Source: CAYVUM01 sp964619055
Lineage (GTDB): Bacteria; Pseudomonadota; Alphaproteobacteria; Rhodospirillales; Defluviicoccaceae
Reading direction: 5' to 3'
Assembly (NCBI GenBank): GCA_964619055.1
Contig: CAZUDB010000024.1
Span: 1-49,025 of the forward strand
DNA: 49,025 nt
In this document: in pieces, positions 41,669 to 49,025 of the stretch
Numbering within the stretch: the first letter of the stretch is position 1
Layout: every line of letters begins with the position of its first letter
Position numbers and translations under genes: made by a program
The notes under the pieces: generated by a model
The model's input: only the letters and a program-made list of their open reading frames with translations
Told to the model about the DNA's origin: nothing
Databases searched by the model: none

Positions 41669-42345
41669 GCTTCCCATCACGCACCTCTGCGCCGCCGCAC
41701 CGCGAACCTGCAGGCGCGCCTTGGACCCGCGAGGCACTGTCGCAGCGGTTTGCGCCGCTGCGCGCCAAGCCATGGACTTCAACCCTGCCCGCACGGTTTG
41801 AGCCGGAACGCGGTGACCACAATCTGAATCCCGGCCTGGAGCCGATACCCCCGCTGAAGCCCGCTGCGGTACTCGTGCCGTTGGTCGAGCGATCTGATGG
41901 CTTCACGGTACTGTTTACCCGCCGCACTCCCCATCTTGCGCACCATGCCGGGCAGATCAGCTTTCCTGGCGGCCACGTTGAGCCGGACGACGACGGGCCA
42001 GAGGATACCGCGCTGCGTGAGACGGAAGAGGAGGTCGGCTTAAGCCGGCGCCACATTGAGATTATTGGCGCCTTGGAGCTCTACGTGACGCGCACAGGTT
42101 TTGTCGTGACGCCAGTCGTTGGCATCGTCTCAACACCGTTCGACGTGAGACCGGATCCCGACGAGGTGGCCGAGGTCTTTGAGGTGCCACTCGCCTTTCT
42201 ACTCAATCCGATCAACCATCGACAATGCAGCGCAGAATTCGAGGGTGTGACCCGCCACTTCTACGCCATGCCATATCAACAGTACTTCATTTGGGGAGCC
42301 ACGGCCGGCATGCTGATCAGCTTGTATCAGCGGTTAAGCCGCTGA
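41665..42345 (+). CDS. Nudix hydrolase, CoA pyrophosphatase-like
   Basis: A 226-residue Nudix enzyme. The box is GGHVEPDDDGPEDTALRETE followed by EEVGL, preceded by VLFTRRTPHLAHHAGQISFP, which is the longer UPF0035-type motif found in coenzyme A diphosphatases such as YeaB/NudL. It probably hydrolyses CoA or acyl-CoA to phosphopantetheine and 3',5'-ADP. Start GTG at 41665 overlaps the DUF1285 stop; frames open upstream of that are inside the DUF1285 gene. It is followed 23 bases later by the DUF6111 gene. Confidence 0.9.
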   Translation: MSFPSRTSAPPHREPAGAPWTREALSQRFAPLRAKPWTSTLPARFEPERGDHNLNPGLEPIPPLKPAAVLVPLVERSDGFTVLFTRRTPHLAHHAGQISFPGGHVEPDDDGPEDTALRETEEEVGLSRRHIEIIGALELYVTRTGFVVTPVVGIVSTPFDVRPDPDEVAEVFEVPLAFLLNPINHRQCSAEFEGVTRHFYAMPYQQYFIWGATAGMLISLYQRLSR

Positions 42346-42368
42346 CGGGCGGGCCGCCGAGGTCGATC

Positions 42369-42623
42369 ATGCTGAAATACCTGATTCCGTTCCTGCTGCC
42401 TCTCGTGGGCTTCGTTGTTTGGGCTTGGCTGGCGAGCCGAAAGGACGGCGAAATGATGAAGCGGATCTCGAGCGGCCCTTGGTTCTGGGCCGTTGTGGCC
42501 GGCCTCATTCTTGGAGTCAGTGTGCTTGGTTTGGTCGCATTCACCGAGGGGGGCGCTCCCGGCAGCAAGATCATCGCTCCCCGCTTCGAAGATGGAAAGG
42601 TCGTTCCAGCGGAAATCCGATGA
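42369..42623 (+). CDS. DUF6111-like small membrane protein
   Basis: An 84-residue protein with two membrane helices (LIPFLLPLVGFVVWAWLA and PWFWAVVAGLILGVSVLGLV) and a short polar C-terminus (GSKIIAPRFEDGKVVPAEIR). Its size and its place between the Nudix gene and the CCA transferase are conserved in Rhodospirillales relatives, where it is annotated DUF6111. Function unknown. The stop overlaps the cca start (ATGA at 42620), so coupling is strong. Confidence 0.82.
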   Translation: MLKYLIPFLLPLVGFVVWAWLASRKDGEMMKRISSGPWFWAVVAGLILGVSVLGLVAFTEGGAPGSKIIAPRFEDGKVVPAEIR

Positions 42624-43975
42624 GCGCCGATCGGGACCGCTGGGGGGAAGGCGATCGGCCCGGCCAGCCACCGCTGCTTCCGGTTGGTCAACTGCCGCCT
42701 CAACCTTGGATGACATCGCCCAAGACATCAGCCGTGATGACGGCGCTGACCTGCAACGGGGCGGAGGCACGCTTTATTGGTGGCTGTGTCCGCGATGCGG
42801 TTCTCAATCGTACCGTGCACGATGTCGACATCGCGACGCCAGAGCCGCCCGAGGCCGTGATCGCGTTGCTGCGACAGGCGCGTATCAAGGCCGTTCCGAC
42901 GGGTATTGCCCACGGCACGATCACGGCGATTATGGAGGGCAGTCCTTTCGAGATCACGACCTTGAGGTTGGACGTGGAAACCGACGGCCGACGTGCCCGC
43001 GTTGCATTTACCGATGATTGGGTCGCCGATGCCGCTCGCCGGGACTTCACCGTGAACGCGTTGTCCTGTGACAAAGATGGGGCGATCTATGATTACTTTC
43101 ATGGCCTCGATGATTTAGGCCAGGGTCGTATCCGGTTTGTGGGCGATGCCCAGGCCCGGATCACCGAGGATCGCCTGCGCTTGCTGCGGTTCTTTCGCTT
43201 CTATGCCCATTATGGCCGACCCCCGCCTGACCCTGATGCGTTGGCTGCTTGCCGCGAGCACGCGGCGGCGCTCAAAGATCTCTCCGGCGAGCGGGTTCGA
43301 GTTGAGATGTTGAAGACGCTGCTGGCGCCAGATCCGGCTGGCGTGGTTGGTTTGATGCGGGATCAAGGCGTGCTCCGACACCTCCTTCCGGAAGCACGCG
43401 GCGGCGCGCGAGACCTGGGCGGTCTTCGCATGCTGTCTTGGCTTGAGACACGCGCGTTGTGCGAGCCGTCGGTTGCTCCGGCCCCGTTGCGTAGGTTGGC
43501 TAGCGTGGTGTTGGCCGCGGGATCACCGGGGGTGGAGGCGGTTGCAGATCGGCTCAAGCTTTCAAACGAGGAGAGGCGACGGCTCTTTACGATGATGTCC
43601 GGGACCTTCCCCAAGCCGGCGCCCGCATTGAACGAGCGAGCCCTTCGTCGCATGCTTTATGAAATGGGTGTGGAGGCCACGCGCGACCGGTTGCTTCTTG
43701 CCTGGGCCGATGATTTGGCCGAAAACGCACCGTTGCCGCCCGCCCGTACGGAGGCTTGGATCGCGAGCTTGCGCCTGATCGACGGCTGGATCCCGATCTC
43801 GTTTCCGCTGAAGGGCAGAGATGCCCTGAAGCTCGGCCTTCCGGCGGGACCTCGTGTCGGCAAGCTGCTTGCGGCCGTGGAGTCGTGGTGGCAAGCGGAG
43901 GATTTTCGCCCTGACCGCGAAGCGTGCCTCGGGAAGCTGCGCGCTCTGGCATCGCCACCCAGTCAAGATGATTAG
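42620..43975 (+). CDS. cca: CCA tRNA nucleotidyltransferase
   Basis: A 451-residue class II nucleotidyltransferase that adds or repairs the 3' CCA of tRNAs. The head domain has ARFIGGCVRDAVLNRTVHDV then DIATPEPPE (metal-binding DxD as HDVDIA), TGIAHGTITAIMEGSPFEIT, DDWVADAARRDFTVNAL with the RRDF(T)xN motif, and YDYFHGLDDLGQGRIRFVGD. Neck and body follow: RITEDRLRLLRFFRFYAHYG. The C-terminal half is helical as expected. The first about 30 residues (to WMTSPKTSAVM) are an unconserved leader; later ATGs exist but the ATGA overlap with the preceding gene fixes 42620. Its TAG overlaps the mtgA stop on the opposite strand. Confidence 0.93.
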   Translation: MSADRDRWGEGDRPGQPPLLPVGQLPPQPWMTSPKTSAVMTALTCNGAEARFIGGCVRDAVLNRTVHDVDIATPEPPEAVIALLRQARIKAVPTGIAHGTITAIMEGSPFEITTLRLDVETDGRRARVAFTDDWVADAARRDFTVNALSCDKDGAIYDYFHGLDDLGQGRIRFVGDAQARITEDRLRLLRFFRFYAHYGRPPPDPDALAACREHAAALKDLSGERVRVEMLKTLLAPDPAGVVGLMRDQGVLRHLLPEARGGARDLGGLRMLSWLETRALCEPSVAPAPLRRLASVVLAAGSPGVEAVADRLKLSNEERRRLFTMMSGTFPKPAPALNERALRRMLYEMGVEATRDRLLLAWADDLAENAPLPPARTEAWIASLRLIDGWIPISFPLKGRDALKLGLPAGPRVGKLLAAVESWWQAEDFRPDREACLGKLRALASPPSQDD

Positions 43976-44718
43976 GGTACGCAGTCCAGAAGCGGTCCGA
44001 GCTGCTTGACCCGGGCTTGGATCGTGTGGGCCAGCCGCCGCAAAGACGGCGAAGGGTTGGCCGCCGACCGCTGCCGGGGATTCGGCAGGGTGACTGCAAT
44101 CAGGGCCGCCTCGCGGGTCGTTAGGTGTAGGGCGGATTTGCCGAAGGCCGCCATTGCCGCTGCTTCAGCACCATAGCGACCGGGGCCGGTTTCAATGATG
44201 TTGAGATAAACCTCCAAAATCCGCGTCTTTGGCCAGATCAACTCGATCTGCAGGGTCATCCAGGCCTCGATGCCTTTGCGGAACAGGTTCCGTTTCGGCC
44301 AGAGGAGAATGTTCTTGGCCGTTTGCATGGAAATCGTGCTGGCGCCGCGCACCGGCGCGCCGTCTTGCCAAGCTTCGAGCTGCTCTTTCAAAGCCTTCAA
44401 ATCAAAGCCGTTGTGGCGGCAGAATAGATTATCTTCGGATGCGATCACGGCGCGAGCCAGATGGGGGGAGAGGTCGTCCAATTCCCGCCAGTGCTTTTCG
44501 ATCCCCTCGCCGTCCCCCAAGCGGATCAGCATGAGCGGCGTCACGGGCGGGTCGATGACCCGGTAGGCAAGAATGAACACGGTCGGGCTGACGGCTACGA
44601 TCACGAGTGCGATCAGCACGTAGCGCAGCAGGCGGCGAACCCGCCACCTCGTTCCGGCTGGGGCGGATGGCGGTTTATCAACACGCTCCGCATCAGATCC
44701 GTCCCACGTGTCCGCCAT
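43972..44718 (-). CDS. mtgA: Monofunctional biosynthetic peptidoglycan glycosyltransferase MtgA
   Basis: A 248-residue GT51 enzyme that polymerises lipid II glycan strands in the periplasm. It has one N-terminal membrane helix (YVLIALVIVAVSPTVFILAY), then the catalytic motif ARAVIASEDNLFCRHNGFD with Glu at about 96, RGASTISMQTAKNILLWPKR, and IEAWMTLQIELIWPKTRILE with VYLNIIETGPGRYGAEAAA. No transpeptidase domain is present. ATG at 44718 begins a typical short basic cytoplasmic tail; a TTG at 44811 would add 31 residues without family support. The gene converges on cca with stop codons overlapping (43972-43975). Confidence 0.94.
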   Translation of the reverse strand: MADTWDGSDAERVDKPPSAPAGTRWRVRRLLRYVLIALVIVAVSPTVFILAYRVIDPPVTPLMLIRLGDGEGIEKHWRELDDLSPHLARAVIASEDNLFCRHNGFDLKALKEQLEAWQDGAPVRGASTISMQTAKNILLWPKRNLFRKGIEAWMTLQIELIWPKTRILEVYLNIIETGPGRYGAEAAAMAAFGKSALHLTTREAALIAVTLPNPRQRSAANPSPSLRRLAHTIQARVKQLGPLLDCVP

Positions 44719-44871
44719 TCCCGACTCAGACCTGCCCTGTTTCTGCCGATTTTGCGTTTGCCTGGTAGCATGACCGGTGCGGTACCCAAACGACAAACGC
44801 CGCAGGACCAATGGTCGTCATCGACGGCGACGCGCAGGCTCTTGGACGCGACCGCAACAGTCGATGGCACC

Positions 44872-44971
44872 NNNNNNNNNNNNNNNNNNNNNNNNNNNNN
44901 NNNNNNNNNNNNNNNNNNNNNNNNNNNNNNNNNNNNNNNNNNNNNNNNNNNNNNNNNNNNNNNNNNNNNNN
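44872..44971. other. Assembly gap of 100 Ns
   Basis: Exactly 100 N bases, the conventional size for a scaffold gap of unknown length. The true distance between mtgA and the next gene is therefore unknown and further genes may be missing. It removes the start of the following CDS. Confidence 0.95.
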
Positions 44972-45384
44972 GCAACACATTTCTGATCCTGGCAGGCAGT
45001 GCCCTCGTGTTGGTTGTAGACGTGGCAGCTGCCGATCTGGATCCCGTTGGCGCGTGGTCGTGCCGGAATGGCTGGGCGGCCTCCGGCAACACCGTGGGGA
45101 ACAAGATTGAGACGTTTGCCATGGAGGTGAGCGGCGACGGCACCGCGCGCGGCCAAGGCTCCAAACAAACGGTCAACGGCACTTTCGATATCCGGTTTGA
45201 AGGCGCGTGGAACGTGACCGACGACGGGCTGACCGTGCAGGGCGAAGCAACAACATCAAACCCGATCTTTCCACGTGAACCCTTCTATTTCTGGACGCGC
45301 CAGGTGTCGGCTCATGAGATGCTGTTGAACGAGCGCGCGCCCAATGGCATGACGGTCACGTCGGCATGTTCCAGAACGGGCTGA
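44972..45384 (+). CDS. Small secreted protein of unknown function, 5' end lost in the gap
   Basis: The first complete codon after the gap is at 44974. The visible 136 residues begin in the hydrophobic part of a signal peptide (TFLILAGSALVLVVDVAAAD) and continue as a small beta-rich domain (VGAWSCRNGWAASGN, IETFAMEVSGDGTARGQGSK, NGTFDIRFEGAWNVTDDGLT) with two cysteines. This layout resembles small periplasmic lipocalin-like or DUF-type proteins, but I do not recognise a family. A few residues of signal peptide and the promoter lie in the missing sequence. Confidence 0.6.
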
Positions 45385-45439
45385 CAGATCGGAACAATCC
45401 GGGGTGCCGGTCTCGGAAAACTACAATTTGGAGGAAAAC

Positions 45440-46051
45440 ATGCCGCGGACGTCTTTCAGAATTCTGCTTGTTCTTGTTGTCGGTATCGCGCTTGCTCCGA
45501 TCAAGACGGGCTCCGCGCAAGCCCTTGCTCTGGTCGAGTTGCTTGTGTCGCAATTGGGCGTAACGTCGACGCAAGCGGCCGGCGGTGCTGGCGCCATTTT
45601 CAGCTTGGCGAAGGATCGCCTCGCACCGGATCAGTTTGCACAAGTGGCCGCCGCCGTGCCGGGGATGGACACACTGCTGGCCGCGGCTCCTTCGCTATCC
45701 TCGAGTGACGATGACGCGGCGGCGAGCAAGCCAGCTGAAGGGGACGTCACTAAGGCGCCGGCACAGGATAAGGAGGCCGTTGCAGCGGCGCCCCGTGACG
45801 CGACGGCGCCTGAGAGTGCCAAAGGTGTGGGGAGCCTGAGCGACCTTGCATCGAAGGTTCCATCCGATGCGCTGGGTATGGCCCAAAACATGGGCGGGAC
45901 CGTCGGTACAATGGCGACTTTGGCCGATGCGTTCAGTCAGCTTGGTTTACCGCCGGAAATGGTACAGGAGTTCATTCCGGTGGTCTTGGACTTTGTAAAC
46001 ACGGAAGGTGGTTCCACCGCCATGTCGCTTTTGCAGGGCGTGCTTCTCTAG
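45440..46051 (+). CDS. DUF2780-like secreted protein
   Basis: A 203-residue exported protein. A Sec signal peptide covers about residues 1-28 (ILLVLVVGIALAPIKTGSAQ). The mature protein starts with the DUF2780 pattern LVELLVSQLGVTSTQAAGGA then FSLAKDRLAPDQFAQVAAAV and PGMDTLLAAAP. An Ala/Lys/Asp-rich linker (about 95-135) separates this from a second helical block (MAQNMGGTVGTMATLADAFS, LGLPPEMVQEFIPVVLDFV). ATG at 45440 is directly after GGAGG, which decides the start over an earlier GTG at 45404. The role of DUF2780 proteins is unknown. Confidence 0.85.
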   Translation: MPRTSFRILLVLVVGIALAPIKTGSAQALALVELLVSQLGVTSTQAAGGAGAIFSLAKDRLAPDQFAQVAAAVPGMDTLLAAAPSLSSSDDDAAASKPAEGDVTKAPAQDKEAVAAAPRDATAPESAKGVGSLSDLASKVPSDALGMAQNMGGTVGTMATLADAFSQLGLPPEMVQEFIPVVLDFVNTEGGSTAMSLLQGVLL

Positions 46052-46076
46052 CCGCCAGGATTGCACGGCACGAGGT

Positions 46077-46107
46077 CTGGCCGGGCCGCGATGGCGGCCC
46101 GGACCAG
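46077..46107. terminator. Strong hairpin between convergent genes
   Basis: CTGGCCGGGCCGC (46077-46089), loop GATG, GCGGCCCGG-A-CCAG (46094-46107): thirteen base pairs with one bulged A. It lies between the DUF2780 stop and the BCCT stop, so it could serve both strands. No T-tract on either side, so classification as an intrinsic terminator is tentative. Confidence 0.5.
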
Positions 46108-46116
46108 CGCAATAGG

Positions 46117-47751
46117 TCAGACGGCAGGCTTTGCGTCCCGCTTCCGCGGTTCACTGAGAAGGCCCATGACGAGCGCCACGGTGCCCAACAATAAGACGGC
46201 TGCAAAAGGTAGGCCGGTTGAGACGGCAGCCGCCTGCAGCGCGCCGAGCCCTCCACCGAGCAGGAGCGCGATGGCGACCAAACCTTCAAAGGTGGCCCAG
46301 AACACCCGTTGGGAAACGGGCGCATCCATCTTGCCGCCGGCCGTGATCGTGTCGATGACGAGTGAGCCGGAGTCTGACGATGTCACGAAGAAGACGACCA
46401 CAAGCATGATCCCGATGAACGACGTGATCGTCGCCAGCGGCAGCACCTCCAGCATCGTGAAGAGCTTCAACTCCAATGCTGCATCGGAAATGGCCTGATA
46501 ACCGTCGTTGACCATGCCGATGGCGGTTCCGCCGAACGCCGTCATCCACAACACGGACACCAGAGACGGGATCAGCAGCACGCAGAAGATGAACTCCCGC
46601 ACACTTCGGCCACGGCTGACGCGGGCGATGAACATGCCGACAAATGGTGACCACGCGATCCACCATGCCCAGTAAAATGACGTCCAACCCTGGCTGAAGT
46701 TAGCGTCCTCCCTGCCGAATGGATTGGACAAGGCAGGCAGATACTCAAGGTAGCCGCCCAAGTTTCCAAAGAAGCCGGTGAGGATCGCGACGGTTGGTCC
46801 GGCGAAGATCACAAATGTCAGCAGCAGTGCCGCCAGCACCATATTGATCTGTGACAAGCGCTTAACGCCAGCTTCGAGGCCGGCGACCACGGACGCCAGA
46901 GCGATGCAGGTGATGCCGATGATCAGCACCACTTGGGTCACTTCGTTGACCGGTATATCGAACAAGTAACCGAGTCCAGCACTGGCTTGCTTGGCGCCGA
47001 TGCCAAGCGACGTGGCGAGGCCGAACAACGTCGCAAACACGGCGAGTGTGTCAATGATGTGCCCAGTCCAGCCCCAGACCCGATCACCGAAAATTGGGTA
47101 GAACATGGAGCGGACGCTGAGCGGCAGGCCCTTGTTGTAGGAGAAGATCGCGAGCGCCAAGCCGACAATCGCGTAAATGGCCCATGGATGCAGGCCCCAA
47201 TGGAAGATCGTTGCCGCCATGCCAAGCCGGTGGGCCTCGGTAGTATCCCCGACAGCACCGGCGAGCGGTGCCCAGCTTTCGGCCGAGCCCGCGCCTTCGG
47301 CCAATGACGAGGAAAAATGGGAGATTGGCTCGGACACGCCGAAGAACATGAGGCCGATGCCCATTCCGGCCGCGAACAGCATGGCAAACCAGGCCGCCCG
47401 TGAATAGTCCGGTTTGGCATCCATACCACCAATTCGGATTTTACCGAGGGGTGAAATCATAAGTCCGAGTGCGACAAGAACGAAGACGTTGCCCGCACTC
47501 AGGAAAAACCAGTCGAACGTCGATGTTAGCATGGGTCGCAACCAGCCGAAAAAATCTCCCGCATAACCCGGGAAGACCAGGGCAAAGGCAACGATTGAGA
47601 TGATTGTAAATCCGGAGATCAGGAATACCGGGTTATGGATATCTAGTTCGAATGGTCCAAGCCGAGGCCGAATGTTGTCTTGACCGATCTCATATTCGGT
47701 CTCGATCATGTTTGCCGGACCGTCAGGGGTCAAAGTTGCGGGATCACTCAT
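46117..47751 (-). CDS. BCCT-family transporter (glycine betaine/choline/carnitine type)
   Basis: A 544-residue, twelve-helix secondary transporter for compatible solutes. AAGMGIGLMFFGVSEPISHF (Gly-rich TM3 stretch at 129-142) and FYWAWWIAWSPFVGMFIARV then SRGRSVREF (TM8-loop, about 360-388) are the family signatures, with the Trp box that binds the trimethylammonium group. The GMGIGL form is that of sodium-coupled BetP-like members, so betaine uptake driven by Na+ is the likeliest activity; choline or ectoine cannot be excluded. There is a 36-residue cytoplasmic N-terminus and a short C-terminus, without the long osmosensing tail of BetP. ATG at 47751 follows GGAGGAGG. It fits a salt-exposed lifestyle. 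Confidence 0.94.
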   Translation of the reverse strand: MSDPATLTPDGPANMIETEYEIGQDNIRPRLGPFELDIHNPVFLISGFTIISIVAFALVFPGYAGDFFGWLRPMLTSTFDWFFLSAGNVFVLVALGLMISPLGKIRIGGMDAKPDYSRAAWFAMLFAAGMGIGLMFFGVSEPISHFSSSLAEGAGSAESWAPLAGAVGDTTEAHRLGMAATIFHWGLHPWAIYAIVGLALAIFSYNKGLPLSVRSMFYPIFGDRVWGWTGHIIDTLAVFATLFGLATSLGIGAKQASAGLGYLFDIPVNEVTQVVLIIGITCIALASVVAGLEAGVKRLSQINMVLAALLLTFVIFAGPTVAILTGFFGNLGGYLEYLPALSNPFGREDANFSQGWTSFYWAWWIAWSPFVGMFIARVSRGRSVREFIFCVLLIPSLVSVLWMTAFGGTAIGMVNDGYQAISDAALELKLFTMLEVLPLATITSFIGIMLVVVFFVTSSDSGSLVIDTITAGGKMDAPVSQRVFWATFEGLVAIALLLGGGLGALQAAAVSTGLPFAAVLLLGTVALVMGLLSEPRKRDAKPAV

Positions 47752-48291
47752 TGCACCTCCTCCACGTTGACGTGGTCATGTATTGGCCGCGACCCACTCC
47801 GCGGGCCTTGTCTTGGCCCCGCAACGTCCGAGTTTGAACGCCATGAGGCTATAGCGACGCGCATTGCGCCAAACGGCGACATCAGGATCGTGGGACTCAC
47901 GCTCCTTCAATCTCGATCGATCGAGCCCGGAAGAGTTTTGCCGGGCGGCGCCCTGATCGTTCGGGCATCCGTGCGGCCGTGTGGGTCGTTTTGACGGTGT
48001 TGACCGACGGATTGGCAAGGGTTGTTAAGGACGGATCCTGTCACCCCAGTTGGCGGCCCAAGCAACTCGGCATCGGGCGAAGAATGCTTGATAGGGTCTT
48101 GGTATCGCGCTTGGCAGAGAATGACAAGGCAAACCGGGATTTAAGCGGCGCAAAGTCACTCTCATGACTTTGGCGACGCATGGGAGGGCGGCAAGACCGG
48201 CTTCCTTGCGCTTCAACCCTCTTCGGGACAAGATCCTTGGGCCTCAACTGGCCGACGTAGGAAACTCCAGAAAACGGGAGACCGAAAGTCC
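47752..48291. other. 540-base region without a recognised gene
   Basis: Several short open frames occur on both strands but none has a ribosome-binding site with a plausible protein. The one clear structure is the 14-base perfect palindrome CTCGATCGATCGAG at 47912-47925. The region must hold the promoters of the BCCT gene (leftward) and the Rap1a-like gene (rightward), which I could not place. No tRNA-like cloverleaf seen. Confidence 0.4.
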
Positions 48292-48696
48292 ATGACTTGG
48301 ACGATTAGAACTGCTGCCGCGGCATTGCTCGTCGGTGGCGCCAGTGTCGCTGCGTTAACAGGGTCGGCCACGGCGGCCGACTCGATTTTTGACGTTAGCT
48401 CCACAAAAAACTTGTATGAACTCTGCTCTATGCCCAACACGCGCGAGGGGTACATCGCGGCAATCAGCGGCTGTTGGGGTTTCGTTATGGGCGCCGTCCA
48501 ATATCACGACGCCGTCAGCGACCGCGAGACCATGAAGCGGCTGATATGTTACCCTGCGACAGCCACACTTGAAGATGGCCGTCGCGTGTTTGTCGCCTAC
48601 GTCGAGGCCAATGAAGCTGATGCGGAAAAGATGGATGAGCTTGCCGTTATCGGGCTCGTGCGCGCCTTGGCTACAGAGTATCCCTGCACGAACTGA
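48292..48696 (+). CDS. Rap1a/Tai-like secreted protein
   Basis: A 134-residue exported protein. A Sec signal peptide covers residues 1-29 (AAALLVGGASVAALTGSATA before ADSIF). The mature part has the Rap1a/Tai pattern NLYELCSMPNTREGYIAAIS, GCWGFVMGAVQYHDAV, ICYPATATLEDGRRVFVAYV and RALATEYPC, with four Cys (45, 61, 86, 132) spaced for two disulfides. Named members are periplasmic immunity proteins against type VI amidase effectors, but the domain is widespread as a stand-alone protein and no effector is visible here, so immunity is not implied. ATG at 48292, with GGGAG somewhat distant. Confidence 0.82.
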   Translation: MTWTIRTAAAALLVGGASVAALTGSATAADSIFDVSSTKNLYELCSMPNTREGYIAAISGCWGFVMGAVQYHDAVSDRETMKRLICYPATATLEDGRRVFVAYVEANEADAEKMDELAVIGLVRALATEYPCTN

Positions 48697-48797
48697 CTAC
48701 TTGAGCCACCGCAAAATGGGCTGAGTTGGTCGTTACCTGCTGACCCCCGTTCAGACGTGTGTTCAAGTCAAGCTGATCAAGAGAAGGACGATCTAAC

Positions 48798-49025
48798 ATG
48801 CGTATCGCGATCCTCTCCGTAACCCTTGTGAGCATGCTTGCGTTGAGCGCCTGCGGCAACACGACCGGTAGCCGATCGGCGAGCGGTGCCGCGGCCGGCG
48901 CGGCGACGGGTGCCTTCATCGGGTCTCTAACGGGAAGTTGGGGAACCGGAGCGCTTATCGGTGCGGGGGCCGGCGCCGTTGGTGGCTATCTCTACGACCA
49001 ACATAAAAAAGGCAACATCGACTAG
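48798..49025 (+). CDS. Glycine-zipper lipoprotein
   Basis: A complete 75-residue protein ending with its TAG at the last base of the window. The lipobox LSAC (Cys at residue 19) follows a hydrophobic signal (IAILSVTLVSMLA), so it is a predicted lipoprotein. The mature part is a glycine-zipper helix hairpin (GAAAGAATGAFIGSLTGSWG, then ALIGAGAGAVGGYLYDQHKK), as in OsmB/YMGG-like envelope proteins. AAGGA lies ten bases before the ATG. Exact role is unknown; such proteins are often stress or salt induced. Confidence 0.88.
   Translation: MRIAILSVTLVSMLALSACGNTTGSRSASGAAAGAATGAFIGSLTGSWGTGALIGAGAGAVGGYLYDQHKKGNID

Noticed and set aside
47752..48291. Short open frames as genes in the BCCT/Rap1a intergenic region
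   Set aside because: None has a convincing start site, domain or signal peptide; composition-driven frames are frequent in this GC-rich DNA.
48292..48696. Type VI immunity function for the Rap1a/Tai-like protein
   Set aside because: No effector amidase or type VI gene is in the window and the domain is common as a stand-alone exported protein.

Overview
The window looks like part of a high-GC alphaproteobacterial chromosome, most likely from a Rhodospirillales-type marine or moderately halophilic motile bacterium. The evidence is the flagellar repertoire restricted to Alphaproteobacteria (FlbT, FlaF, FliX), a DksA that has lost most zinc-finger cysteines, the MoxR/DUF58/DUF4159 cluster beside DUF1285-Nudix-DUF6111-CCA transferase, and a betaine-type BCCT transporter. 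Species-level identity cannot be read from the sequence. There are no tRNA, rRNA, CRISPR or insertion-sequence features that I can see. One 100-N scaffold gap lies at 44872-44971.

Layout. 1-2600: a truncated membrane-anchored protein and an acyl-CoA synthetase, both on the minus strand. 2756-25250: a large flagellar region. On the minus strand are fliK-flgD-flgE (hook length control, hook cap, hook), with a sigma-54-type -24/-12 element before fliK. On the plus strand are a flagellin with its own terminator, then flbT-flaF-flmG-like-maf with overlapping starts and stops, then pseB and a second flaF closed by a strong terminator. On the minus strand again is flgE-like, flgI, flgJ, flgN, flgK, flgL, with a second -24/-12 element before the flgE-like gene. 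Next come an iron-type ABC ATPase and the wreck of its partner genes (a fused fbpA/fbpB remnant still preceded by a Fur-box-like site), then divergent fliX and dksA.

25916-33951: a padR-MFP-RND efflux operon on the minus strand, an AqpS-like aquaporin and an ABC exporter on the plus strand. 33988-40993: a four-gene minus-strand cluster (MoxR AAA+ ATPase, DUF58, BatA/DUF4159 membrane protein, second large membrane protein). 41042-43975: a divergent operon (DUF1285, Nudix CoA pyrophosphatase-like, DUF6111, CCA tRNA nucleotidyltransferase). 43972-44718: MtgA, converging on it. 44972-49025: small secreted or envelope proteins (a gap-truncated one, DUF2780, Rap1a/Tai-like, glycine-zipper lipoprotein) around a BCCT transporter.

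How it fits together. The flagellar genes encode the P ring, hook, hook cap, hook-filament junction, filament and assembly regulators (FlbT/FlaF for flagellin expression and secretion, FliX for the basal-body checkpoint). Between flagellin and junction genes sits a glycosylation module: PseB starts pseudaminic acid synthesis, while an FlmG-like TPR/GT41-fold protein and a Maf (MptE-like) protein are two different families of candidate flagellin nonulosonic-acid transferases, encoded back to back. The points most worth following are this double-transferase arrangement, the substituted UDP-binding residues of the FlmG-like protein, the 128-nt flbT/flaF coding overlap, the in-frame fbpA/fbpB relic with a surviving Fur-box-like site, and Asp-rich EF-hand/dockerin-like loops in the hook and FlgK proteins.
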